Source: Synechococcus sp. GreenBA-s (GTDB lineage Bacteria > Cyanobacteriota > Cyanobacteriia > PCC-6307 > Cyanobiaceae). Taken from it: 37,005 nucleotides of DNA. Under the pieces are notes generated by a model. That model did not search any database, was not told where the DNA came from, and worked only from the letters and a program-made list of their open reading frames with translations. This document shows positions 15,294-22,307 of the stretch, piece after piece. Location: contig NZ_JAGQBX010000024.1 of NCBI RefSeq assembly GCF_024345855.1, forward strand, positions 1-37,005. Direction: 5' to 3'. Position 1 is the stretch's first letter, and the number at the start of each line of letters is the position of its first letter. The position numbers and the translations under genes are program-made.

Positions 15294-15393
15294 GTCGGGT
15301 CTGGGTGGGGCCGCTGGTGGATGGGGCGATCCTGGCGCGCCGCCCCAGGGGCAGCGCCCGCTCCGCCAGGCTGGAGCCCTCCAGGTCCGCTGC

Positions 15394-15675
15394 ATGTCCG
15401 ATCCCCTGATCCGCGAGCTCGACCACTACGTGCTGCTGGAGCCAGGTCGCCCCCAGCAGCTGCTGAGCGCCGCCGACACCCTCGACTGGCTGGCCGCCCG
15501 CCTGGACGGGCTCGACCCCCTGCCCGCCGACCTGGCGGCCCTGCCCAGTTCCCGCGCCCGGGCCGAGCGGCTGCTGGAGACCGCCTGCGAGCTGGAGCTG
15601 GCCCCAGGCGAGGTGGTCCAGTGGTTCGCGATCCGGCTGGAGCCCCCCGGCGACAAGGGCGATTCCCTCAGTTGA
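15394..15675 (+). CDS. CRR7-like (chlororespiratory reduction 7) protein
   Basis: The 93-residue product starts SDPLIRELDHYVLLEPGRPQ, continues LSAADTLDWLAARLDG, and has ERLLETACELELAPGEVVQW, ending FAIRLEPP. This fits the CRR7 family (about 90 residues; 'FVVLEPxQPEQFL...LLETSCELDxxPGxxxQWYxVRLEK' from memory). In plants CRR7 is needed to assemble the NDH complex. ndhO lies about 12.5 kb away. The start at 15394 gives the usual family N-terminus. The last eight bases overlap the convergent aroK. I would not exclude a different small cyanobacterial family. Confidence 0.75.
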   Translation: MSDPLIRELDHYVLLEPGRPQQLLSAADTLDWLAARLDGLDPLPADLAALPSSRARAERLLETACELELAPGEVVQWFAIRLEPPGDKGDSLS

Positions 15676-16372
15676 TCGAGTGGGCCGCCGCCCCATCGGC
15701 GTTGAGCACCGTCACCGCCTCGGCAGGGCCTGCCGGGCGCTGCCTGAGGATCCCGGGCAGGGCCTCCAGCAGTTGCCAGGCCACCTGCTCGGGTGGGCGG
15801 CCGTCCTGGACGATGTGCAGATCGGCCTGGGCATAGAGGGGCCGGCGCTCCTGCAGCAGCTCCGCCAGTCGGCTGGCGGGATCCTCGGCCTGCATCAGCG
15901 GCCGCGGCGTGGGATCGGCGGCCAGGCGCTGCAGCAGCAGGGCGTCGGGAGCATCGAGCCAGATCACCACCCCCTGGCGCAGCTGACCCCAGTTCTGCGG
16001 GCGGGTCACCACGCCGCCGCCGGTGGCCACCACCAGGGAATGCCAGGCCGCGATCTGGTTGAGCACGGCGGCCTCCAGCTCCCGGAAGCCCGCTTCCCCC
16101 TCGGCGGCGAAGAGCTCCGGAATCGAGCGGCCGGCCACCTGTTCGAGGCTGGTGTCGGCATCGAGGAAGCGGTAGCCGAGGGCCTCGGCCAGCGGGCGCC
16201 CCACCGAACTCTTGCCGCTGCCCATCATCCCCACGAGATAGAGGTTGAGCCCCTCGAGGCGCCGGCGCAGCTCCCGGGCCAGCTCCGTGGGCACCGGGGC
16301 GGCCGACGGGCCGGCCGCTGGGGCGGATGGAACCTGCGCGGCCTCGCCGGCGCCGGGGGCGGACTCCGCCAT
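15668..16372 (-). CDS. aroK: Shikimate kinase (AroK)
   Basis: AroK phosphorylates shikimate at the 3-OH using ATP, the fifth step toward chorismate and aromatic amino acids. The P-loop GMMGSGKSS is at residues 48-56. The DADTS motif (D71, D73) contacts shikimate and Mg. GGGVV around 118-122 is the substrate loop, and RPLYAQAD is the lid-side helix. The kinase core is about 190 residues. The first ~28 residues form an Ala/Pro/Ser-rich tail beyond the usual ~170-200 residue length. It is divergent from the 6-PTPS gene (47 bases between starts) and converges with the CRR7-like gene by an 8-base overlap. Confidence 0.95.
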   Translation of the reverse strand: MAESAPGAGEAAQVPSAPAAGPSAAPVPTELARELRRRLEGLNLYLVGMMGSGKSSVGRPLAEALGYRFLDADTSLEQVAGRSIPELFAAEGEAGFRELEAAVLNQIAAWHSLVVATGGGVVTRPQNWGQLRQGVVIWLDAPDALLLQRLAADPTPRPLMQAEDPASRLAELLQERRPLYAQADLHIVQDGRPPEQVAWQLLEALPGILRQRPAGPAEAVTVLNADGAAAHSIN

Positions 16373-16390
16373 GACAGTGGGTGACGTTTC

Positions 16391-16396
16391 TAGGAT
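16391..16396 (+). promoter_or_regulatory. Candidate -10 box for the tandem 6-PTPS gene (TAGGAT)
   Basis: TAGGAT in TTTCTAGGATG lies 24 bases before the ATG at 16420, in the 47-base gap shared with aroK. Its CTAG core reads TAGAAA on the other strand, a weaker candidate for aroK. The box favours the start at 16420 over the earlier in-frame codon at 16381. Confidence 0.45.
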
Positions 16397-16419
16397 GCTG
16401 CCTTACGCCCTGCGCTGCC

Positions 16420-17385
16420 ATGACTCCGCCCGTGATGGCGGCGCCCCCTGGGGCCCCCGCCTCGCCCGAGGCCCCCGCCGCGGCCCATCCCCATGGCCGC
16501 GGCAGGCCCTGCGTCATCACCCGCCGCGCCACCTTCAGCGCCAGCCATCTCTACCGGCTGCCGGAGCTCACCGAGGAGCAGAACGCGGCCCGCTTCGGGC
16601 CCTGCGCCATCGCCCCAGGCCACGGCCACAACTACGAGCTGATCGTGGCCATGGGCGGCGGCCTCGACGCCGACGGCATGGTGCTCAACCTCTCGGAGGT
16701 GAAGCACGCCATCCGCGCCGAGGTGACCGGCCAGCTCGACTTCCGCTTCCTCAACGAGGTCTGGCCGGAGTTCGACCTCTCCCGGCCGCAGGGGATGCTG
16801 CCCACCACCGAGGGCCTGGTGCACGCCATCTGGAAGCGCCTGGCCCCGCAGCTGCCCCTGATGGGCCTGCGCCTCTACGAAACCGACAAGCTCTGGGCCG
16901 ATGTGATCGGCGATGCCATGGAAGCCTTCCTGACGATCCGCACCCACTTCGCCGCCGCCCACCGCCTGGCCCGGCCGGAGCTCAGCCCGGAGCAGAACGA
17001 CGCCATCTACGGCAAGTGCGCCCGGCCCCACGGCCACGGCCACAACTACCTGCTGGATGTCACGGTGCGCGGTCCGATCGATGCCCGCACCGGCATGGTG
17101 TGCGATCTGGCGGCCCTGCAGCAGCTGGTGGACGATCTGGTGGTGGAGGCCTTTGACCACACCTTCCTCAACAAGGACGTGGCCCACTTCGCCACGACGG
17201 TGCCCACCGCCGAGAACATCGCCCTGCACATCGCCGATCTGCTGACGGGCCCGATCGCGGCCACGGGCGCCGCCCTGCACAAGGTGCGCCTGCAGGAGAG
17301 CCCCAACAACGCGGCCGAGGTGTTCGCCGAAGCGCCCCAGCTGGGCATGCGGCCCCTGGCCCTCGAGGCCCTGGCCGCCGGCTGA
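16420..17385 (+). CDS. Tandem 6-pyruvoyl-tetrahydropterin synthase / QueD-like protein
   Basis: This family converts 7,8-dihydroneopterin triphosphate to 6-pyruvoyl- or 6-carboxy-tetrahydropterin (pterin or queuosine routes). The 321-residue protein has two copies of the ~140-residue fold. Domain 1 (about 33-165) keeps the zinc histidines H43, H68 and H70 (SASH, GHGHNY), Cys C62 and E154. Domain 2 (about 171-305) keeps H181, H206, H208, C200 and E293. The catalytic Asp-His pair is D246-H247 in domain 2 (FDHTFLN), but D107-F108 in domain 1 (LDFRFLN), so domain 1 lacks the His of the Cys-Asp-His triad. Single-domain enzymes are usual. A Pro/Ala-rich tail covers residues 1-30. A RibD-type reductase gene follows four bases after the stop. 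Confidence 0.9.
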   Translation: MTPPVMAAPPGAPASPEAPAAAHPHGRGRPCVITRRATFSASHLYRLPELTEEQNAARFGPCAIAPGHGHNYELIVAMGGGLDADGMVLNLSEVKHAIRAEVTGQLDFRFLNEVWPEFDLSRPQGMLPTTEGLVHAIWKRLAPQLPLMGLRLYETDKLWADVIGDAMEAFLTIRTHFAAAHRLARPELSPEQNDAIYGKCARPHGHGHNYLLDVTVRGPIDARTGMVCDLAALQQLVDDLVVEAFDHTFLNKDVAHFATTVPTAENIALHIADLLTGPIAATGAALHKVRLQESPNNAAEVFAEAPQLGMRPLALEALAAG

Positions 17386-17389
17386 GCCC

Positions 17390-18157
17390 TTGCCGGCGGT
17401 CGTTCCCCCGCCCGATCCTGGCGGGTCAGGCCCAGCCCCAGGTCTGCCGCAGATCCGTCTGCCGCAGGCTCCGCTGCCGCAGATCCGGCTGGTGCTGGCC
17501 GTGAGCCTCGACGGCCGCCTGGCACCCCCGGCCGGCGGCGCCGCCCAGCTGGGTGGAGCCGGGGATCGCCGCGTGCTGGAGGAGGCCCTGGCCTGGGCCG
17601 ATGCCGTCCTGATCGGTGCCCGCACCCTGCGCCTGCACGGCAGCACCTGCCTGATCCACCGGCCCGAGCTGCTGGAGCAGCGCCGCCGCGCCGGCCGCAG
17701 TCCGCAGCCCATGGCCGTCGTGGTGAGCCGCAGCGGCCAGCTGGATCCGGCCCTGCCCTTCTTCCGCCAGCCCCTGCGCCGCGGCCTGCTGCGGCCCCAC
17801 GCGCCAGGGGCGCCGCCGCCCCGGCCTTCAGGCTTTGACGAGGGCTGGCCCCTGGGCACCTGGCCCGAGGCCCTGGCGGCCCTCGGCGCCAGTGGCCTGG
17901 ACCGGCTGGTGCTGCTGGGGGGCGCCGAGCTGGCCGGTGCGCTGCTGGCCCTGGATCTGGTGGAGCAGCTGCAGCTCACGCTCTGCCCGCTGCTGCTGGG
18001 TGGTCCCCATAGCTGGCTGCCGGAGGGGGTGGCCCTGCCGGCCGCAGGCTGGGAGCTGCAGGAGCAGCAGCCGCTCGGCGAGGGCGAGCTGCTGCTGCGC
18101 TACGGGCGGCGGCGGTCCTCGGGATGCGGCTCTCCTGGTGCGGGGCCCCAGGGCTGA
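17390..18157 (+). CDS. RibD C-terminal / dihydrofolate reductase-like protein
   Basis: The core begins IRLVLAVSLDGRLAPPAGGAA, the start of the RibD_C fold, a DHFR-like NADPH-dependent reductase. It goes on with WADAVLIGARTLRLHGSTC and DRLVLLGGAELAGALLA, where the dinucleotide binds. No N-terminal deaminase (HAE...PCxxxxC) is present, so this is not a complete bifunctional RibD. Its gene starts only four bases after the tandem 6-PTPS gene, so I infer an operon and possibly a pterin substrate; pyrimidine or another substrate is equally possible. The start is probably TTG 17390, which makes a Pro-rich tail including a 15-bp triple repeat. The last 58 bases overlap the convergent secreted-protein gene. 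Confidence 0.8.
   Translation: MPAVVPPPDPGGSGPAPGLPQIRLPQAPLPQIRLVLAVSLDGRLAPPAGGAAQLGGAGDRRVLEEALAWADAVLIGARTLRLHGSTCLIHRPELLEQRRRAGRSPQPMAVVVSRSGQLDPALPFFRQPLRRGLLRPHAPGAPPPRPSGFDEGWPLGTWPEALAALGASGLDRLVLLGGAELAGALLALDLVEQLQLTLCPLLLGGPHSWLPEGVALPAAGWELQEQQPLGEGELLLRYGRRRSSGCGSPGAGPQG
17444..17488 (+). repeat. Three-copy 15-bp tandem repeat in the RibD-like gene
   Basis: Units CTGCCGCAGATCCGT, CTGCCGCAGGCTCCG and CTGCCGCAGATCCGG are consecutive and in frame. They encode LPQIR-LPQAP-LPQIR immediately before the conserved LVLAVSLDG core. This is a slippage-type duplication extending the N-terminus. Confidence 0.9.
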
Positions 18158-18678
18158 CGCTCGGACCCCCCGGAGATCACGCGCTTTCCGCTCTCCGGCC
18201 CAGGACCGGGCTGAAGCCCGCTGCCGTGATTCTCGAACTTCAGCTCCACCGGGCCAGGCGTCTGCGGCCTGCGGCCGCTGAAGCGTCGCTCCAGCTCCTG
18301 CAGCGACACCCCCTGCAGGGCGTCCGGCGGCAGCCCCACCAGGCGGGCCAGGCAGCGCTTCACCACCACCTCGCCGTCGTTGCCGACGCGGCCCGCCAGC
18401 AGTTCGCTGGCCACACCGAGGCTGCGGCCGCTGCGGGAGGTCTCCTCCACCAGGCAGCGGCTGGTGGGACCTGCCAGCCGGCGACAGGGCTGGCGCAGGC
18501 TGGCGGCGAGCTGGGGATCGCCACCACTGAGCCAGCCCTCGCAGCGCTCCGCCAGGCGGCGCTCCACCTGGGGGCGCAGCAGGCCCAGCAGCGGGGCCAG
18601 CAGGTCGGCCCGGGCCGGTGGCGCCGCCAGCAGGGCCACGGCCGCCAGCAGCAGCGCCGACAGCCGATGGCCAGGCAT
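18100..18678 (-). CDS. Secreted four-cysteine protein, unknown function
   Basis: I do not recognise this 192-residue protein. It begins with a clear Sec signal peptide (MPGHRLSALLLAAVALLAAP) with likely cleavage after ARA. The mature part has four cysteines in regular contexts (ERCEGW, QPCRRL, SRCLVEE, KRCLARL), compatible with two disulfides in the periplasm or lumen. The C-terminus is Gly/Pro-rich and low in complexity. The last 58 bases lie on the strand opposite the end of the RibD-like gene. It could be a cyanobacterial lumenal or periplasmic protein; a homology search would be needed to name it. Confidence 0.65.
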   Translation of the reverse strand: MPGHRLSALLLAAVALLAAPPARADLLAPLLGLLRPQVERRLAERCEGWLSGGDPQLAASLRQPCRRLAGPTSRCLVEETSRSGRSLGVASELLAGRVGNDGEVVVKRCLARLVGLPPDALQGVSLQELERRFSGRRPQTPGPVELKFENHGSGLQPGPGPESGKRVISGGSERQPWGPAPGEPHPEDRRRP

Positions 18679-18744
18679 CGGTCGCCGCGGCAGCTGCCGG
18701 GCCTGCGGTGGTCCTCCTGACGGCGTGATCGGGCTCCCGGTCGT

Positions 18745-18750
18745 TAGCGT
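18745..18750 (+). promoter_or_regulatory. Candidate -10 box for the FemAB-like gene (TAGCGT)
   Basis: TAGCGT fits TANNNT and lies 49 bases before the ATG at 18799, in the 120-base divergent gap. No clear -35. Confidence 0.3.
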
Positions 18751-18798
18751 TGCGGGCCGGTTCCGTTGCCCCGCCGTCCGGCGGTTCGTCGCCTGCCC

Positions 18799-19992
18799 AT
18801 GGCTGAACTTGAGGCCCGCTGGCATGCGTCCATGGCGGAGATTCCGGAGGCGCAATGGCAGCCCCTCACGGCGGCAGCGGGGCTTCCCTTCTACTCCTGG
18901 CGCTGGCTCAACGCCCTGGAGCGCTCCGGCAGCATCGCGCCGCGCCAGGGCTGGCAGCCTGTGCACCTGGGCCTCTGGCGCGGCGAGAGCCTGATCGCCG
19001 TGGCGCCGCTCTATCTCAAGGGCCACAGCTACGGCGAATTCGTCTTCGACCAGTCGTTCGCCCAGCTCGCCGGCCAGCTGGGGCTGCGCTATTACCCCAA
19101 GCTGCTGGGCATGAGCCCCCTGAGCCCGGTGCTGGGCTACCGCTTCCACATCGCCCCCGGCGAGGATCCGGGCGCCCTCACGGCCCTGATGCTGCGGCTG
19201 ATCGACGGCTTCTGCGCCGAGCACCGCATCCTCAGCTGCAATTTCCTCTACGTCGACCCCACCTGGCAGCCCCTGGCCGAGGCCGCCGGCTGTGCCACCT
19301 GGCTGCACCAACAGAGCCTGTGGAGCAACCAGGGCTACCGCCACTTCGACGACTACCTGGCCAGCTTCAACGCCAACCAGCGCCGCAACATCAAGCGGGA
19401 GCGCAGGGCAGTGTCCGCCGCCGGCCTCACGGTGACGCCGATCGTGGGCGAGGCGATTCCGCCGGCGCTGCTGCTGCGCATGCACGGCTTCTACGAGCAG
19501 CACTGCGCCCGCTGGGGCCCCTGGGGCAGCAAGTACCTCACCGAGGACTTCTTCGCCCAGGCCGCCGCCGAGCTGCGCCCCCACCTGGTGCTGTTCAGCG
19601 CCCACCGCGGCGATCCGCTTGATCCGGTGGCGATGTCGCTGTGCGTCCACACCGAGCAGGAGCTGTGGGGCCGCTACTGGGGCAGCGATGAGGAGATCGA
19701 GAACCTGCACTTCGAGGTCTGCTACTACGCCCCGATCGACTGGGCGATCCAGCGCGGCATCCAGCGGTTCGATCCCGGCGCCGGTGGCAGCCACAAGCGC
19801 CGCCGCGGCTTCGTGGCCCGGCCCCACGCCAGCCTGCACCGCTGGCAGCATCCCCGCTTCGAGGCCATCGTGCGCCGCTGGTTGCCGGAGGCCAACGCCC
19901 AGGAGCTGGAGGAGATTGCGGCGATCAATGCCGAGCTCCCCTTCACGGCCGCCCCGCTCCCCCTGGCGGATGCCGCCGATTCGGCTGCGTAG
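18799..19992 (+). CDS. FemAB-like / GNAT-fold protein (PF04339 type)
   Basis: The 397-residue protein matches the FemAB-like 'peptidoglycan biosynthesis/recognition' family: FYSWRWLNALERSGSI near the N-terminus, then GHSYGEFVFDQSFAQL and FNANQRRNIKRERR. The hallmark C-terminal block comprises GRYWGSDEEIENLHFEVCYY, IQRFDPGAGGSHKRRRGF and ARPHASLHRW. These proteins have a double GNAT fold and are thought to transfer aminoacyl groups from aminoacyl-tRNA or similar donors; the actual substrate is not established. I start at ATG 18799, before AELEARWHASM, not at the TTG at 18766. The stop is nine bases before the DUF4346 gene, so the two are probably co-expressed. Confidence 0.88.
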   Translation: MAELEARWHASMAEIPEAQWQPLTAAAGLPFYSWRWLNALERSGSIAPRQGWQPVHLGLWRGESLIAVAPLYLKGHSYGEFVFDQSFAQLAGQLGLRYYPKLLGMSPLSPVLGYRFHIAPGEDPGALTALMLRLIDGFCAEHRILSCNFLYVDPTWQPLAEAAGCATWLHQQSLWSNQGYRHFDDYLASFNANQRRNIKRERRAVSAAGLTVTPIVGEAIPPALLLRMHGFYEQHCARWGPWGSKYLTEDFFAQAAAELRPHLVLFSAHRGDPLDPVAMSLCVHTEQELWGRYWGSDEEIENLHFEVCYYAPIDWAIQRGIQRFDPGAGGSHKRRRGFVARPHASLHRWQHPRFEAIVRRWLPEANAQELEEIAAINAELPFTAAPLPLADAADSAA

Positions 19993-20001
19993 CATCGGGC
20001 C

Positions 20002-20400
20002 ATGGCCACCACCCCCGCCAGCTTCGGTATCGAGCAGCGCCGCGCGCTGGATGAGCGCCTCTCGCAGCGCTTCATCGCCCTCGATGCCGCCGGCTACTTC
20101 CTGATCAAGGTCGACCACGCTGCCGGCGAGCTGATCGCCGAGCACTACGGCAACGGCATCGACGAGCGCGGCCTCGCCACCGACCCCGAGACCGGCGAGG
20201 TGATCAGCTGCCGCGGCGCCGGACCGCGCCAGCCCCTGGCGATCTACCGCGCCCGCTCGGCCAAGGAACTGGGGATCGCCCTGACCGAAGGGGACGGCCC
20301 CCATCCGATCAGCTGCCTCGACCACGCCCTTTACCTGGGCCGCGAATTCCAGCGGGCCGAGCTCTGCCTGGAGCAGGGCGAGCCCTACATCCAGGACTGA
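20002..20400 (+). CDS. DUF4346 domain protein
   Basis: The 132-residue product reads FIALDAAGYFLIKVDHAAGE, then LIAEHYGNGIDERGLATDPE, VISCRGAGPRQPLAIYRARS and DHALYLGREFQRAELCLEQG. This fits the cyanobacterial DUF4346 family, which also occurs fused to dihydropteroate-synthase-like proteins in some organisms; here it stands alone. Its function is unknown. It follows the FemAB-like gene by nine bases. It converges with the radical SAM gene, 18 bases away, with no terminator visible. Confidence 0.8.
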   Translation: MATTPASFGIEQRRALDERLSQRFIALDAAGYFLIKVDHAAGELIAEHYGNGIDERGLATDPETGEVISCRGAGPRQPLAIYRARSAKELGIALTEGDGPHPISCLDHALYLGREFQRAELCLEQGEPYIQD

Positions 20401-20418
20401 CTCCCTCCGGCAGCCGGC

Positions 20419-22029
20419 TCAGGCCGGCTGAAGCTCGCGATCGGCGGAGGCGGGGGCCGTGGGCGGCTCGGGGGGCAGGGCGGCCAGCTGCTGCTCGATC
20501 TCGCGCGTCACCACGCCGCGGTATTCCTGGAAGTGCTCGTTGTGGGCGAGCGTCACCAGGAACTGCTCCAGGTTGGCGGGGTTGCAGCGGGCGATCTTGA
20601 GGATCGAGCGCCAGAAGCGCCAGCGGGTGTCGCGCAGCACGCCCTGGCGCCCGATCACGATCAGCAGGGCGCGCACGTCGGTCCAGGAGGGCAGGCTGGC
20701 CTTGCCGAAGGCCACCGTGGGCACGTACTTCTGCCAGCGGGGCATGCCCACTTTCGTGTAGTAGTGAGTGACCCGGTCGATGTAGGCATTCGGCTCATAG
20801 AGCCGGCAGAAGGCATCCACGTACTCGTTGGCAATGTCGCGGATCGGCCGGGTGGGAACGAAGTTGAGCAGGTTGGTCTGGTTCACGCCCTTGGCGTCGG
20901 CCTTCTCCTGGATCAGGCGACCCTCCTTCTCCAGGCGGTGCCACAGGCCCGTGTTGGGCAGGGCCTGCAGCATGCCCATCATCGCGGCGGGGATGCCGGT
21001 GCGGCTCACGAAGGTCACGATGCGATCGCCGGCTCCGGTCTTCTCGCCGTCGAAGCCGATGATGAAGCCGGCCATCACCCGGATGCCGTAGGAGGTGATC
21101 CGATCGACGGACTCCTCCAGGGAGCTGCGGGTGTTCTGGTGCTTGCCGGCGATCGAGAGGCTGGCCTCATCGGGGGTCTCGATGCCGAGGAACACCGAGT
21201 CGAAGCGGGACTCCGCCATCATCAGCATCATCTCGTCATCGGAGGCCAGGTCCACCGAGGCCTCGGTGGCGAAGCTGAAGGGATAGCCGTGCTCGATCTG
21301 CCACTGCTTGAGGGCCGGCAGCAGCAGCTTGGCGTTGCGCTTGTTGCCGATGAAGTTGTCGTCCACCAGGAAGATGGAGCGGCGCCAACCCAGGTCGTAG
21401 AGGGTCTGGAGCTCGGCGATCAGTTGCTCCGGCGTCTTGGTGCGCGGCTTGCGGCCGTAGAGCACGATGATGTCGCAGAACTCGCACTGGAACGGGCAGC
21501 CCCGCGAGAACTGCACGCTCATTGAGTCGTAGGCGTCGAGCTCCAACAGGTCGAAGCGCGGCACCGGTGTGGAGGTCACATCGGGCTTCTCGCCGTTGGC
21601 GCTGAAGCGGCCCGAGCGCTCGCCACGCTCGACCGCCTCGATGAACAGCGGCAGGGTGATTTCCCCCTCGTCGAGGATCTTGAAGTCCGCCAGGGCCAGC
21701 TCGGGGGCGTCGGGGGTGGAGCTGGCGAAGGGGCCGCCCACGGCCACGGGCAGGCCCCGGGCCTTGGCCTTGCCGATCTGCACGGCCATGTCGGCCTTCT
21801 GCACGATCATCCCGGAGATGACCACCAGCTCGGCCCAGGCCCACTCCGCCTCGGTGACCTCCCGGACGTTGCGGTCGACCAGCTTCATCTCCCAGCGCTG
21901 GGGCAGCAGCGCCGCCACGGTCACCAGGCCGAGCGGCGGCAGCAGCACCTTGCGGTTCACCAGCTCAAGGATCTTCTCGTAGCTCCAGAAGGTCTTCGGG
22001 AACTCCGGGTAGACGAAGAGGGTGCGCAT
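20419..22029 (-). CDS. B12-binding-domain radical SAM protein (DUF4070 type)
   Basis: The 536-residue protein has an N-terminal cobalamin-binding-like Rossmann domain (RTLFVYPEFP, LVDRNV, VVISGMIVQ, VAVGGPFAS; residues 1-135). A radical SAM barrel follows with the cluster motif C178-x3-C182-x2-C185 in SRGCPFQCEFCDI, and LVDDNFIGNKRNAK downstream. The C-terminal ~200 residues are the DUF4070-like region (TRPIRDIANEYVDAFC). Relatives include hopanoid-modifying and methyltransferase-like enzymes. The domain lacks the usual DxHxxG B12 ligand in what I can see, so it may not bind B12 through His. The substrate is unknown. A TAGGGT box lies 81 bases upstream. Confidence 0.9.
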   Translation of the reverse strand: MRTLFVYPEFPKTFWSYEKILELVNRKVLLPPLGLVTVAALLPQRWEMKLVDRNVREVTEAEWAWAELVVISGMIVQKADMAVQIGKAKARGLPVAVGGPFASSTPDAPELALADFKILDEGEITLPLFIEAVERGERSGRFSANGEKPDVTSTPVPRFDLLELDAYDSMSVQFSRGCPFQCEFCDIIVLYGRKPRTKTPEQLIAELQTLYDLGWRRSIFLVDDNFIGNKRNAKLLLPALKQWQIEHGYPFSFATEASVDLASDDEMMLMMAESRFDSVFLGIETPDEASLSIAGKHQNTRSSLEESVDRITSYGIRVMAGFIIGFDGEKTGAGDRIVTFVSRTGIPAAMMGMLQALPNTGLWHRLEKEGRLIQEKADAKGVNQTNLLNFVPTRPIRDIANEYVDAFCRLYEPNAYIDRVTHYYTKVGMPRWQKYVPTVAFGKASLPSWTDVRALLIVIGRQGVLRDTRWRFWRSILKIARCNPANLEQFLVTLAHNEHFQEYRGVVTREIEQQLAALPPEPPTAPASADRELQPA

Positions 22030-22110
22030 ACCGATCGGGGTGACGTCCCGGTGGAACCGGAAGAATTCGGCCTGGCCCCGCGGGGAGCGGACCGGTGGGT
22101 AGTGCGCAAC

Positions 22111-22116
22111 ACCCTA
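22111..22116 (-). promoter_or_regulatory. Candidate -10 box for the radical SAM gene (TAGGGT)
   Basis: Minus-strand TAGGGT in CACCTAGGGTG lies 81 bases before the ATG at 22029 and would give a roughly 75-base leader. It sits in the 153-base divergent gap shared with petL. Confidence 0.3.
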
Positions 22117-22146
22117 GGTGGACTGCCCCGCGGCGGGTGGCCTTTC

Positions 22147-22155
22147 TGCTGTAAT
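22147..22155 (+). promoter_or_regulatory. Candidate extended -10 of petL
   Basis: TGCTGTAAT combines an extended-10 TG with TGTAAT, five of six matches to TATAAT. It ends 27 bases before the petL ATG. No -35 at 16-18 bases is seen, which extended -10 promoters can do without. Confidence 0.45.
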
Positions 22156-22182
22156 GGCCACGACGTTTTGGGATGGCCGCCC

Positions 22183-22275
22183 ATGGGTGCCGCGATTTAT
22201 CTGGCTCTGGTGGGTGGTGGTCTGGCCATCGCTGCCGCCATTTCCCTGGTGCTGCGCGGCGTCAAGCTGATCTGA
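22183..22275 (+). CDS. petL: Cytochrome b6f complex subunit PetL
   Basis: This 30-residue ORF encodes a single hydrophobic helix, MGAAIYLALVGG to AAAISLVLRG, ending VKLI. Length, one helix and the R-x-K-L-I end fit PetL (chloroplast PetL also ends in VKLI). PetL stabilises the dimeric cytochrome b6f complex in the thylakoid membrane. It has its own candidate promoter 28 bases upstream. The gene is monocistronic: the next gene, an MFS carrier, converges from 32 bases away. A different single-helix photosynthetic peptide is possible. Confidence 0.78.
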   Translation: MGAAIYLALVGGGLAIAAAISLVLRGVKLI

Positions 22276-22307
22276 GGGCGCGGCTCCTCAGCCCACGGCT
22301 CCATCGC

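Noticed and set aside
18679-20325. Frame extending the secreted-protein gene upstream on the minus strand across the FemAB-like gene
   Set aside because: The true protein starts with a signal peptide at 18678; the upstream part is antisense to the FemAB-like and DUF4346 genes and has no homology.
14332-21029. HIP1 octamers (GCGATCGC) at 14332-14339 and 21022-21029
   Set aside because: Two copies in 37 kb are too few to mean enrichment; they fit chance in GC-rich DNA and the HIP1-poor picocyanobacteria.
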